Of a stretch of DNA of 64,000 nt, positions 34,598 to 45,196 are shown piece by piece. Every line of letters starts with the position of its first letter. The stretch's first letter is position 1. The position numbers and the translations under genes are program-made. Source of the stretch: Euborellia annulipes (Eukaryota; Arthropoda; Insecta; Dermaptera; Anisolabididae); contig JAKCPI010015074.1 in NCBI GenBank assembly GCA_023213315.1, forward strand, positions 16,650-80,649, written 5' to 3'. The notes under the pieces were generated by a model. The model did not search any database. It was not told the origin of the DNA and saw only the letters and a list, made by a program, of their open reading frames with translations.

Positions 34598-34880
34598 ATA
34601 CATCCTTTACTGAATATCTACATCTACAACATGCACCTCAATCTCTAACCTCTTGGCCACTGGAGGCAAGACATTATTATCATAATATTCAACAATTATT
34701 TTCGCCAGTATTCACATAAAAAATAAGAGAATTCAATTTAAAGCCTATTATAATAATTGATTCCTTTAGAGTATTTGAACCCCCATTAAAGATTCTTTCT
34801 TGAAAATCCTCTCAAAGTCAAAGAATACAAACAAACAAAAAAAGAAATATAAAATTGCTAAGTTTTTTTTTTTTTTTTTA

Positions 34881-35010
34881 CCACTCACACTTTTTCCCAT
34901 TCACACACACATACACACAGTCTTTTCGGCAACTTAGGCCATATAAGACTATATGATAACCGTTATTATGAATATATTTTGGGGTCCAGGCATTCTTATT
35001 TAAGCCATTT
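34881..35010 (-). mobile_element. SINE S1, 5'-truncated, minus strand
   Basis: Only the 3' half is present: tail CACTCACACTTTTTCCC (plus-strand view) and GCCATATAAGAC to TAAGCCATTT; the tRNA-like head is missing. The open frame across it (34878-35198, minus) is a by-product. Confidence 0.75.
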
Positions 35011-35410
35011 ATTGCTAAGTTTAAAGATGTTAGTTTAAATTTGAATCGCACAAAATGTGACGTATTCCCTTTTGGTGTTGGCTTCGTGAATATTTGAACG
35101 TTTCTAGAAAGCCGATGTAGACGATGCAAGAGTGAACAAGCAAGCATATTAGTTCTCAAACTGAGAGTTCTCTCGTAAATGTTTTCCATTGAGAACAAAG
35201 GAACCTCCTAAAATCGTCCCTAAATACAGGAGAGAAATTCTTACTTGTGACGCTAAAGGCTTAAGATATCTTTCTCTATTTATGTCTATGTATACGTGAG
35301 TACATACTCTCTCGAAATAATAAGGATTAAATATGCATCACTAACTGTGCATTAATATCTTATGTCATTCTTGTTTTTTTACTTTCCCGCATTATATATA
35401 ATATTTAACA

Positions 35411-35475
35411 AGAGTGGGAGTGTATTTTTATTGGTGAGGCCGAACGATCAATGGCCCCGGTAAACGAACCCAGGG
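35411..35475 (-). mobile_element. S3 fragment, minus strand
   Basis: GGGAGTGTATTTTTATTGG and CGAACCCAGGG correspond to the S3 end and B-box region. It is joined directly to an S1 head. Confidence 0.5.
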
Positions 35476-35540
35476 CCCACGGGCTTGGTGTAGGGGTTAG
35501 CGTGCTAACCTGGTATACCAAAAGTCGCTGGTTCGGACTG
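35476..35540 (+). mobile_element. SINE S1 head only
   Basis: CGGGCTTGGTGTAGGGGTTA to GGTTCGGACTGCAG: the A and B boxes are kept and everything after the tRNA-like head is lost. It forms a chimera with the S3 fragment on its left. Confidence 0.7.
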
Positions 35541-35544
35541 CAGA

Positions 35545-36240
35545 AAGGTTGTACAGAAATATCTGGAATCCACTGTATAAATTTCTTAAAAATTTTGTCC
35601 AAATCAGATCATTAGATTAAAAAGGTAATTTATTAAAGAGCAAGTTACTTAAGTATTCCATCTCCTTTTAGAAGTGGGATCCTTCTTCTCTTGATCGTTT
35701 GAATTGTAATCACAAACAGAGCAAAGAGTCGAGAGTCGAGAGGCGACTGGTTCTGATTTGTCCCACTTGGACAGTTTTATGTCTCTCTCCTTTTTTTTCC
35801 ATGAGGGTCTCTCTATCCTTTGCTTTTCACCCTTCCGAGCAATATACATTAGCCCTTGCGATCGAATACTGGGGACTTTTATTGCGACACTCAAGTTCCT
35901 AAAATTAAACAGGCTTTTTATTGCGCCCTGTTTGGATTTCCACGTCGCCTCTTTTTTTCAAATCGGGAAATGATCATCATCGATGGAATTTATTTATCCT
36001 ATCCTTCAATCTGATTATTAATTTACCAGATCGAAAAATACAATAATATTTCTATAATACTGTATAAGGATGAGATAGGATAAAAAACGTTTTTTTTATT
36101 TGATATTTCTTTCCCTTCAATTATTAATACAATAGATATAGAGATATTTTTAAATTTCCAACGTTTTGCTGTCCAAATATTAGCATATAATATAATTTTA
36201 ATGGATGTAAGTTGTATTTTAAATTTCTAACCCCGTTTAA
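35545..36240. other. Non-coding sequence, no feature recognised
   Basis: The stretch 35640-35970 is less AT-rich and has open frames on both strands without any domain I recognise. The rest is AT-rich. Confidence 0.4.
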
Positions 36241-36245
36241 AATTT

Positions 36246-36352
36246 AAGCCGTGGCTCAGAGAGAAGACATTAATTTCTCATGGCTGGGTTCCCGGGTTCG
36301 CTTCCCGTAGCATGCGAGAAAAATTAATTAAAATTGCATTGGCTACTAATCC
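36246..36352 (+). mobile_element. SINE S2
   Basis: tRNA-like head AAGCCGTGGCTCAGAGAG with B box GGGTTCGCTTCCC, then GCATGCGAGAAAAATTAATT and TTGCATTGGCTACTAATCC. Related copies at 44205-44290 and 54448-54550. Confidence 0.65.
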
Positions 36353-36538
36353 TTTGAAATGAAAGGGAGAAAATGGCCTTAGATTTTTCTCTCTCGCGGT
36401 TACAAAAGATTTACATTTACATTTCGTAAATTAATACATTTTTTTTTTTTAATTCAAATTTATTATATAATTTCATAATTGAATTATTATTTTTTTCTTC
36501 CATTATTGAGTGAAATATAATTATTAAGTGAATGAGTG

Positions 36539-36642
36539 GCCCTCGGGCTTGGTGTAGTCGGCAGAATGCTGGCCTTCTATACCAAGGGTCGCGGGTTCGG
36601 ATGTGTGTGTGTGTGTGAATGGGAAAAAAGTGAGTGTTTTTT
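36539..36642 (+). mobile_element. SINE S1 with an internal deletion
   Basis: The head (CTTGGTGTAGTCGGCAG to GGGTTCGGAT) is fused straight to the GTGTGTGTGAATGGGAAAAA tail, skipping the whole body. Confidence 0.75.
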
Positions 36643-36644
36643 AA

Positions 36645-37335
36645 AAAAAATAAAAAAATTATGAAGTTATTTATTTTTTTTAAAATTAATAAACAAAACT
36701 TTTATGGATGTGTGACACTGCTGATTATTAGGCTACTTTTACATAAGTATAAGCAATAATCATTAATTTATTAATGTAGAGAATAATTAGTATAACATCA
36801 GCTTGAAACTTAGACATTACTTCTGATCAAATCTCATCAAAATTTAATCCTAGAGTTTCTAGAATATAATCGAGTTACAAACTATTGGTAAATCGATCAA
36901 AAATTCATTACAATATCGAATTCCAATCTGTTAAATCGTAGGAACCTGTTAAATTTTCTGTTAGTATTATTTATTCCATCAAAAACGTGTTTGTAATTAA
37001 TTAATTAGCCTTTAACAGGGTGTCTAATCGACGTGATTAGATCTACAACGTAGACTACAAACTCAAATACGATGGTATAATCTTATAAATAACAAGATAT
37101 TCATGTTGTAAAAGGAGATCTTAATTAGCCAAGGGCTGTTTGTTTCACCTGCAGTCTCCATCTTCCCTTGCCGTGATGTTTAAAGATCAACGACATTTCT
37201 CAACCCCCCCTCCCCCTCCCCCCATTCTCTAGGTGCCATCTAATTAATGACATTCGGGGAAATTAAGCCGGGCTACAGGCACTCATTCCATCCCCTCCTT
37301 ATATCTTAACAAAATAAATGTTAACTATTTTCTAA
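36645..37335. other. AT-rich sequence with one unique patch
   Basis: A less AT-rich block at about 37110-37290 has TTCACCTGCAG and a C-rich run (37204-37222), and could be conserved non-coding DNA. No gene is seen. Confidence 0.35.
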
Positions 37336-37406
37336 TTAGAATAATAGACAGGAAGAGAGGATGTCAGCCAAAAGGAGAGCCTCTCTCGAATAAAAATCTC
37401 AATCAC

Positions 37407-37452
37407 AGAAGAGACGTTTCGGTTTTAATTAAATAAAGTCATCATCAGTTCT
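37407..37452 (-). ncRNA. Candidate hammerhead motif, left arm
   Basis: Minus strand: AGAA, CTGATGA, one T, a stem-loop region, CC, GAA, ACGT, C, then TC and TTCT. Helix I AGAA/TTCT is offset by two bases compared with the right-arm copy at 37803. Confidence 0.35.
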
Positions 37453-37509
37453 TATCAGATTATTGGCAATCTCAAGGTATACATCATTTATCTTTTTCTT
37501 TCCTAGACT

Positions 37510-37697
37510 TAAATCCCGCGATCCGGGGTCGGCGGTTTTTGAATAGAAGAGGCCGGCCCGTCCCACGGTCTGACGCCTGTTGAAAATATAGAAGGGAAGA
37601 GACTGAGCATGGCAAAGACATAAGTACTGCCAGTCCCAGCTCGGGCAGCTCGTGGGCGCCATCCACGTACCCACAAGATGTGGGCCCCTGAGCTTCA
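37510..37697 (-). mobile_element. GC-rich SINE-like retroposon, copy 1
   Basis: Read on the minus strand from GCTCAGGGGCCCACATC to GTTGAAAAT-type and GGACGGGCCGGCC blocks. It matches 49275-49518, where exact target duplications define the ends. No tRNA-like A/B boxes are seen. Open frames here are conserved only as well as the DNA is. Confidence 0.6.
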
Positions 37698-37802
37698 AGA
37701 TAAACACCATTTATATTTTTATTAAATTTTATATATGTTTATATATAACAACTCTATCTGCATCTCAATGGTGTACACCTTGATATTGCCAATAATCTCA
37801 TA

Positions 37803-37856
37803 AGAACTGATGATGGATCTATTTAATTAAAGCCGAAACGTCTTCTGGACTGAGAT
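37803..37856 (+). ncRNA. Candidate hammerhead motif, right arm
   Basis: AGAA, CTGATGA, one T, a weak stem (GG...CC), GAA, ACGT, C, TTCT. Helix I AGAA/TTCT and a GUC cleavage triplet fit a type I layout; helix III ACGT has no room for a loop, so it would need to pair between two copies. Confidence 0.4.
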
Positions 37857-38199
37857 TTTTATTCTCTCTACTATGACATTCTTTCTTCCTGTCTATTATT
37901 CTAATCGAACTGCCACTTACTTCTCTTATCAACATATTTTCTAATAATTTGTTAATAATTTCTCAATTAACCCATGGAAATAAAATTTCAATCATATGTC
38001 ATCGATTTGCATTATATTAAGCTCACATAAAGGATTTTTTGACATGAGAGGATATTATTTTTATAGGCCTACTCAAAAAACGTTACCTAGGCTTAAAAGA
38101 AATAATTTTATAATCATGCTTTTCAAAATCAATATTGGCAAATTTTACTAATAGGCTATTAAAATATTTTTCTGATTATAACGCAAGAACTCAATAAAT

Positions 38200-38515
38200 T
38201 TTTAATTTTTTTAATTTTAATCAAAATCGTTATAGCAAATTTTGAGAAAATCAAAAAAAAAAAGTACATTAGTAAAGTATTAGTAAGCTTACTTTTGGCC
38301 GATTTTGATTAAAAGCTCAAGATGTGTAATTCCATCAAAATCCGGTCATCAAATTTTTGACATGAATCCAAAACTTTCTCTCTATATACATACATACTGT
38401 ATATAGGTAAGAGAAAGGGAAAAGTATTGCATTTATGTAAAAAATTTGATGACCGGATTTTGATGGAAATACAAGTTTTGAGGCCCTCTAAGTAAAAAAA
38501 GTTGAAAGGGAAAAT
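38200..38515. repeat. Two E1 fragments head to head
   Basis: A minus-strand, internally deleted E1 (38200-38415) meets a plus-strand fragment (38400-38510). The arms 38331-38363 and 38433-38466 are inverted and share the variant GATGACCGGATTTTGATGGA, while other E1 copies read GATGTCGAGATTTTGATGG. Confidence 0.7.
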
Positions 38516-38519
38516 TTAA

Positions 38520-39440
38520 AAAAAATATATTGACAAAAATAAAAATGCTATGACAAGCACAAAAGTACATTTTATATTATAATTAATTATTTAAAATTTA
38601 TGCCTTTGTTAGTTAATATTCCAGTGAAATATTATTTTATATAAAAAATAAAAAAAAATCTCGCTTCTACGTATAAAAAGGATCCTCGCCGTTAAACTAC
38701 AATCAATACGGGATTTTAAAGACTTTAAATTAAATTAATACTTAATTAAATTGAAAATATAATATTTGAAATTTTACTAACAAAAAGTAAATATAATATT
38801 TTATGTAGGATTGAAAAAGACCGACTAAAAAAAAATTAATTAAAAGTGTTTCGTGAGCTAGTGCAAATATTAAAATTGTTTACATTACATCCGCGAAATA
38901 TACCTGAAACAAAGCATATAAATTAAAAGACGTTAAAACAAATTTTATATAAAAAATAAACGAGTCTATTGGGAGAAATTGTTTTTTTTTTTCCCAAGAT
39001 ATAATAATATGCTATTTTTTAGCCTCGTCTCTATTAGAGCCCACATATGCAATTCCTCCTCTCTCCTCTCATGGGAGGTAAAAGCAATTATAAACGATAA
39101 ATTACGTTTATATTTTATTAAAATGAAGAGCTTTAATAGCAATTTAATATAAAATGAAGGTTAAAACCCTCCCAAATAAAAAAAGAAAGAAAATTAGATA
39201 TACTCCCTCTCTCAATAAGTTCAACCAACTTTTGGGCTTTTAAATCCCCATTTTAATTAATAAATAATTTTATTTATATCCATTTAATTTCCCTTATATT
39301 AAATTGCTCGTAAAAAATCATCAGTTTTATATTTTCTTTGCAAATAATTAATTGCGTCGTAAATTCGCTAATTTTTTATGTTTTTAAAATCCAGTCAATA
39401 AAAAAAATATAATTGAGATCGTTAAGAATCGATTGTTATG
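38520..39440. other. AT-rich non-coding sequence
   Basis: No gene, RNA or repeat is recognised. Confidence 0.5.
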
Positions 39441-39448
39441 TGATTTTT

Positions 39449-40102
39449 ACTTTCTCTTACCTATATATATACATATATATATAGAGAGAGAGAGAGAGAA
39501 AGTATTGGATTCATGTCAAAAATTCGATGTCGAGATTTTGATGGATATACAAGTTTTGAGGTCTCCTGAATAAAAAAAAAAATGGTTTTCACAACATGGT
39601 CTGTGTGTGTGTATGTGTGTGTGTCAATTTAAAGCATGAAGCAATTGAGCTAGGAGGTTGAAATTTTATATTTAAGTTAGGCGCCCCCCAGAGGTGTGAA
39701 AATAAGCTTTTGATTAATCGAAGAGTACTACTACTTTACTGATGTACTTTTTCAGTTTTTTTTTTTTTTCAATTTTCTCAAAATTCGCTCCAAAGATTTT
39801 GATTAAAATTCAAAAATCAATTATTTTTTAGATGCTCTTTAAAATGTATATTCTCATTTTGGTATTGAAATCTTTTGAAGCATACTTTACTCTTGTACTT
39901 CACAGGAAAGAGGAGCCATTTTAACAAAATATAAATATTTTTCCATTTAAATTTTACATCTTGAATTTTAATACATCTATATGGGTGAAAACTAAATATA
40001 TGTCGACACAACAAATCTGGTGTGACAAGCACAGAACACAACTTTCGATTACCGAAGGTAAGAGAAAGTTAAGTCCTGTGCGACCAGTCACACCAGATTT
40101 TT
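39449..40102 (+). repeat. E1 dispersed repeat, full-length
   Basis: Complete block order from ACTTTCTCTTACC and a (GA)n hairpin (39482-39500) to the 3' hairpin (ACAACTTTCGATTACC...GGTAAGAGAAAGTT) and CACACCAGATTTTTT. It is a good reference copy for the family. Confidence 0.8.
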
Positions 40103-40109
40103 TAAAATA

Positions 40110-40620
40110 ATTTTTATTTGATAACCACATAGAATTTTCATATCACTTAATTTAAAAAAAAAAATCTTGATTTTTATTGGATTGGCGATTTGAAATTGGT
40201 GGAATCTCTAAAAATATATTTCAAATCAATCAAAAAAAAAAAAAAAATTAATTCATTAGTTCTTTTATTATTTCACTAGTGCCTTTTAAAAAGAAAAAAA
40301 AAAAGAGCACATGATAATTTTCCAATTGAACAGATGATTTAATATAGATCCTATGAACAATATTTAATGAATATTTTTACATAGTAATCAAATATCAATT
40401 CGTTTTATTATCCGCTATCGATTATTTAATTTCTTTATTAAATCTCAATTAATATTTGATGAATATTTTTTTCTCTTTTTTTTTAAGCCAATTAATATTT
40501 TTTTTCGATATTTAACTCATAAAGTTTTGTTCTATGCATAATAATAACAGAGATAAAAAAATTCTTGATTAAAGAATTAAGTATCAGCAATAAAATTCAT
40601 AAAACAAACATTAGGTGATA
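40110..40620. other. AT-rich non-coding sequence
   Basis: A-runs and T-runs only; nothing recognised. Confidence 0.5.
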
Positions 40621-40630
40621 TATTTCAATA

Positions 40631-40673
40631 CAAGTTGAGATAGGCGCGGCTTCGCCGCGCCCATCTCAACTTG
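40631..40673. repeat. GC-rich 20-bp hairpin
   Basis: CAAGTTGAGATAGGCGCGGC (40631-40650), loop TTC, and the reverse complement at 40654-40673 with a single A/C mismatch. It is followed directly by the GC-rich 22-bp block shared with 5043-5064 and sits about 250 bp before the satellite. Confidence 0.75.
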
Positions 40674-40919
40674 GCCCTGGCGGGCGGCGTCTCGATACGT
40701 GATCAGTAGTTTTTCTCTTAATTTTAAAGCCCATATTATTTTTGCCTAAATGAAAATACAATGAATCAAGTTTAAAATTTGAGTATTCGCCCTGCCCGGC
40801 CTCTGGGTTTTGAAGGCCATGAGAAAATTACGGGCAAGAAGCAAGCCTAAATTTCCCTTTAATAAACTGATTCGAGCCAACGGGCATGCAAATGAAATCA
40901 GGCGGACAGGGACCTATTA

Positions 40920-43085
40920 AAAAAAATCAAGAATTTTAAAATAAAAATTTCGGGGGTGGGGCAATTGCACAATAAATCTTTAAACTTTCAAACCCCTTGA
41001 TAGATATTCATTGAAGAATTTTAAATCAAAAAAAGCATGTTAAGATTTGAAGAAACAGAACAATTAAAAATTTCGGGAGGTGGGGGCAATTACACAAAAA
41101 ATCTTTCAACTTTTAAACCCCTTGATAGATATTCATTGAAGAATTTTAAATCCAAAAAAGCATGTTAATATTTGAAGAAACAGAAGAATTAAAAATTTCG
41201 GGGGGGGGGGGCAATTACACAAAAAATCTTTCAACTTTTAAACCCCTTGATAGATATTCATTCAAGAATTTTAAATCCAAAAAAGCATGTTAATATTTGA
41301 AGAAACAGAAGAATTAAAAATTTCGGGGGGGGGGGGGCAATTACACAAAAAATCTTTCAACTTTTAAATCCCTTGATAGATATTCATTCAAGAATTTTAA
41401 ATCCAAAAAAGCATGTTAATATTTGAAGAAATAGAAGAATTAAAAATTTCGGGGGGGGGGGGCAATTACACAAAAAATATTTAAACTTTTAAATCCCTTG
41501 ATAGATATTCATTCAAGAATTTTAAATCCAAAAAAGCATGTTAATATTTGAAGAAATAGAAGAATTAAAAATTTCGGGGGGGGGGGGGCAATTACACAAA
41601 AAAAATTTAAACTTTTAAATCCCTTGATAGATATTCATTCAAGAATTTTAAATCCAAAAAAGCATGTTAATATTTGAAGAAATAGAAGAATTAAAAATTT
41701 CGGGGGGGGGGGGCAATTACACAAAAAAATTTAAACTTTTAAATCCCTTGATAGATATTCATTCAAGAATTTTAAATCCAAAAAAGCATGTTTTTATTTG
41801 AAGAAATAGAAGAATTAAAAATTTCGGGGGGGGGGGGCAATTACACAAAAAAAATTTAAACTTTTAAATCCCTTGATAGATATTCATTCAAGAATTTTAA
41901 ATCCAAAAAAGCATGTTAATATTTGAAGAAATAGAAGAATTAAAAATTTCGGGGGGGGGGGGGCAATTACACAAAAAATATTTAAACTTTTAAATCCCTT
42001 GATAGATATTCATTCAAGAATTTTAAATCAAAAAAAGCATGTTAATATTTGAAGAAATAGAAGAATTAAAAATTTCGGGGGGGGGGGGGCAATTACACAA
42101 AAAATTTTCAACTTTTAAATCCCTTGATAGATATTCATTCAAGAATTTTAAATCCAAAAAAGCATGTTTTTATTTGAAGAAATAGAAGAATTAAAAATTT
42201 CGGGGGGGGGGGGGGCAATTACACAAAAAAAATTTAAACTTTTAAATCCCTTGATAGATATTCATTCAAGAATTTTAAATCCAAAAAAGCATGTTAATAT
42301 TTGAAGAAATAGAAGAATTAAAAATTTCGGGGGGGGGGGGGCAATTACACAAAAAAATTTAAACTTTTAAATCCCTTGATAGATATTCATTCAAGAATTT
42401 TAAATCCAAAAAAGCATGTTTTTATTTGAAGAAATAGAAGAATTAAAAATTTCGGGGGGGGGGGGGCAATTACACAAAAAAAATTTAAACTTTTAAATCC
42501 CTTGATAGATATTCATTCAAGAATTTTAAATCCAAAAAAGCATGTTAATATTTGAAGAAATAGAAGAATTAAAAATTTCGGGGGGGGGGGGGCAATTACA
42601 CAAAAAAAATTTAAACTTTTAAATCCCTTGATAGATATTCATTCAAGAATTTTAAATCCAAAAAAGCATGTTTTTATTTGAAGAAATAGAAGAATTAAAA
42701 ATTTCGGGGGGGGGGGGGCAATTACACAAAAAAAATTTAAACTTTTAAATCCCTTGATAGATATTCATTCAAGAATTTTAAATCCAAAAAAGCATGTTAT
42801 TATTTGAAGAAATAGAAGAATTAAAAATTTCGGGGGGGGGGGGGGCAATTACACAAAAAAAATTTAAACTTTTAAATCCCTTGATAGATATTCATTCAAG
42901 AATTTTAAATCCAAAAAAGCATGTTTTTATTTGAAGAAATAGAAGAATTAAAAATTTCGGGGGGGGGGGGGCAATTACACAAAAAAAATTTAAACTTTTA
43001 AATCCCTTGATAGATATTCATTCAAGAATTTTAAATCCAAAAAAGCATGTTATAGAAGAATTAAAAAATTTGGGGGGGGGGGGCT
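40920..43085 (+). repeat. Satellite array, about 18 units of roughly 125 bp
   Basis: Each unit has AAATTTCG, a G-run of about 10-14, CAATTACACAAAAAA, CTTGATAGATATTCATTCAAG and AAAAAAGCATGTT. G-runs begin near 40951, 41078, 41199, 41324 and so on to 43068. The first two units have broken G-runs. From about 41760 units alternate between CATGTTAATATTTG and CATGTTTTTATTTG, giving a dimer of about 250 bp. The last unit is truncated. Confidence 0.95.
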
Positions 43086-43299
43086 GCCGAATTTAAAAAA
43101 ACTCTGAAACAACGAATTTAGATTCTTATCAAGGGAAGGCTTTAGGGAAGAAACCAAATTGATATCTCTCCTGGTTAAAAAAAAATTTGAATTTGCCTCT
43201 CCGGCTCCGCCCTCTCTGTATTTCGCCAATCAGCGCTATCCCTGAGGCCTGATTGGTTCTTTCACACATCGGACACGGTTTTAAGGCAATTATATATAA

Positions 43300-43360
43300 G
43301 TATGATATTTATTGGTATAAAAACTTTCGACACTCAGTGTGTCATCTTCAAAACTAATAC
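43300..43360 (-). ncRNA. Penelope-type hairpin motif, degenerate
   Basis: Minus strand: TTGAAGA, one T, GACAC...GTGTC hairpin, GAAAGTTTTTATACC. The first core base is T instead of C, so catalytic function is not expected. Confidence 0.35.
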
Positions 43361-43379
43361 AAGTAATATATAATATGAT

Positions 43380-43560
43380 CATAACTGATTTTGAGAAAAT
43401 GAAAAAAAATACATGTAGAAAAGTTCATCAGTAAAGGGCTAGTTAGTACTCTTTAGCCGATTTTATTGAAATTCCTCGAGAGATATGCAATATGGATACT
43501 TAGCTTAAGTATAAAATTTTAGTATCGAGAGATTTTTTCGTTTTTGAGTAATTCCCTTGA
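43380..43560 (-). repeat. E1 fragment, minus strand
   Basis: CTGATTTTGAGAAAATG, GTTCATCAGTAAAGG, TAGTACTCTTTAGCCGATTT and the ATAAAATTTTAGTATCGAG block belong to the E1 middle; both ends are missing. Confidence 0.55.
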
Positions 43561-43723
43561 CCCCCATTTTTTTTTGAAATTTAGAAATTCATTAAATTTA
43601 TTGTTAAAAATCCTAAATTCCATGAATATCATCAATTCCTGTTAATCTCATAATATTTATCTAAATTCTAAAAAAGAGGTTTTATTGTTTTTAAATTATT
43701 GCTTTTTCTTAAAAGCGTATATT

Positions 43724-43982
43724 CATGGGCGTCCGCAGGGGGGGCAACCAGGCACTTGCCCCCCCCCCTGGAAAATTAAAATGATACAAAAAAATGTATA
43801 AAACAAAAAAAAAATGCAAAAAACCTTTCTCATTATACATCCACTTTGCCGCGGTGAGAAAGTTTTAAATACTAACAATGTAAGAGATGTATAACATTAT
43901 TAATATCAAAGTACGTTTTTTTTAACTTATCTGGAAGTGACTTGCCCCCCCCCCCCTGCAAAAAATCCTGCGGACGCCCATG
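43724..43982. mobile_element. hAT-type MITE, 259 bp, exact 8-bp TSD
   Basis: Perfect 16-bp terminal inverted repeats CATGGGCGTCCGCAGG (43724-43739) and its complement (43967-43982). The flanks CGTATATT (43716-43723 and 43983-43990) are identical. A G-run and C-runs lie just inside the ends. No transposase. Confidence 0.92.
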
Positions 43983-44119
43983 CGTATATTCCCTTTTAGC
44001 TTGAATTTTAGTTTATTTAACAATAAATTTAATGAATTTCAAGTGAAATATCAAAAGATGGGATTTAATGAAATAACTCAAAAAAGAAAAATTTCTCAAT
44101 ACTCAAATTTTATACTTAC

Positions 44120-44195
44120 AAAGAGTACTAGTACTTTACTAATGTACTTTTTTATTTAGTTTATTCCAATTTTCTCAAAATTAACTGCTTTGAAG
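44120..44195 (+). repeat. E1 fragment
   Basis: GAGTACTAGTACTTTACTAA and TTCCAATTTTCTCAAAATT are E1 middle blocks. Confidence 0.5.
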
Positions 44196-44204
44196 TTTAA
44201 TGGG

Positions 44205-44292
44205 TAGCGTGCTGGCCATTTGTGTCAAGGGTCGCGGGTTAGCTTCCAGTCTCATGCGACAATTTATTTCAATTGGATTGGCTACCAATCCT
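44205..44292 (+). mobile_element. SINE S2
   Basis: TAGCGTGCTGGCC, GGTCGCGGGTTAGCTTCC (B-box region), CATGCGACAATTTATTTCA and TTGGATTGGCTACCAATCC, then a T-run. It shares the S2 body with 36246-36352. Confidence 0.6.
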
Positions 44293-44299
44293 TTTTTTT

Positions 44300-44950
44300 T
44301 TATTTTACAACTATTATAACACAAAACATAACATAATAACGTAAAAATTAAAAAAATAAATGTATGGTATAAAATATTCCTAAAGTAAAAGAATAGGTTT
44401 AGGCGTACATTTAGAGTTTAGTCCTTTAGCAACTTAAGAAATTTATAAAATTAAAAATCATTTAGGAAACTTGAATATCACTATCTTCCTCGGTCTTTGC
44501 TACCCAACCGAGGTCAGACATTCTTTTTATATTGAGTTGGCTTATTTTTGAAATTATATTTTTCCAAATATTCCAGAATAATTTCCATTTCTTTAACAGT
44601 TAAAATCATTTTGTTAATGAATTTAATTTTTCTCTCTCTCTTTAGAATTTAAAAGAGAGAAAGTAAAAAAAAAAAATAATTTCCAGTAAATATTGCAAGC
44701 AACCATCCATAAAGATGCTATCTTTAGTAAATATGTGCAGACAAAAGAGTTAATTATACAAAACTTGTTTAATTATCTTACAAAAGAAGAAAGAACTCAT
44801 ACTGACAAAGACACTCACTTGGATGGACATTTAGTACTATTTTTTCATCATTAAAAAGTAAAGCCGGAGAAGAAAAAGAAAAAAAACAAATTTTAATTAA
44901 GAGATGTCAAATAAGAAAAAAAATAAAATAAATAATAATAATGATCTTGA
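44300..44950. other. AT-rich non-coding sequence
   Basis: A short E1-like hairpin (CTCTCTCTCTTTAG...AAGAGAGAAAGT) lies near 44632-44662. Nothing else is recognised. Confidence 0.45.
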
Positions 44951-44954
44951 TGTG

Positions 44955-45165
44955 TAAAGTGAAGGACAATATTAAGTCCCACCCATGCGTTTTCTACTTG
45001 TGATTATATCATTGTTTTTAAAAAAATATATGTTTTTTAATGGAAACTTTCATGGTTCAAACCTAGAAAATTTCCAATAAAGATTTCCATTTTCTTTTAT
45101 AAAAACAATGAAATAATCACAAGTTAAAAACGCATGGGTGGGACTTAATATTGTCTTTCACTGTA
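44955..45165 (+). mobile_element. Tc1/mariner-type MITE
   Basis: Ends TAAAGTGAAGGACAATATTA and TAATATTGTCTTTCACTGTA; internal TGGAAACTTTCATGGTTCAA as at 18270-18484 and in the same orientation. The first TIR base run is slightly mutated. Confidence 0.8.
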
Positions 45166-45196
45166 CACAACTTTTTAAGAGCAACGTTTCTTCATA

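Larger units (their letters stand above)
37340..37915. mobile_element. Penelope-type foldback carrying a SINE
   Basis: Arms of about 120-140 bp: 37340-37485 versus 37770-37915 (AGAATAATAGACAGGAAG vs CTTCCTGTCTATTATTCT; GATTATTGGCAATCTCAAGG vs CCTTGATATTGCCAATAATC). Each arm contains one hammerhead-like module, pointing toward the outside. The centre is occupied by a GC-rich SINE-like element (37510-37697). Confidence 0.7.

Noticed and set aside
37429..37710. 93-codon frame with a partly similar peptide at 49.4 kb
   Set aside because: The similarity follows DNA identity of the SINE-like element, and the second copy is interrupted by a stop.
40920..43085. CRISPR-like array
   Set aside because: Units are continuous direct repeats with no unique spacers, in a eukaryotic context: a satellite.
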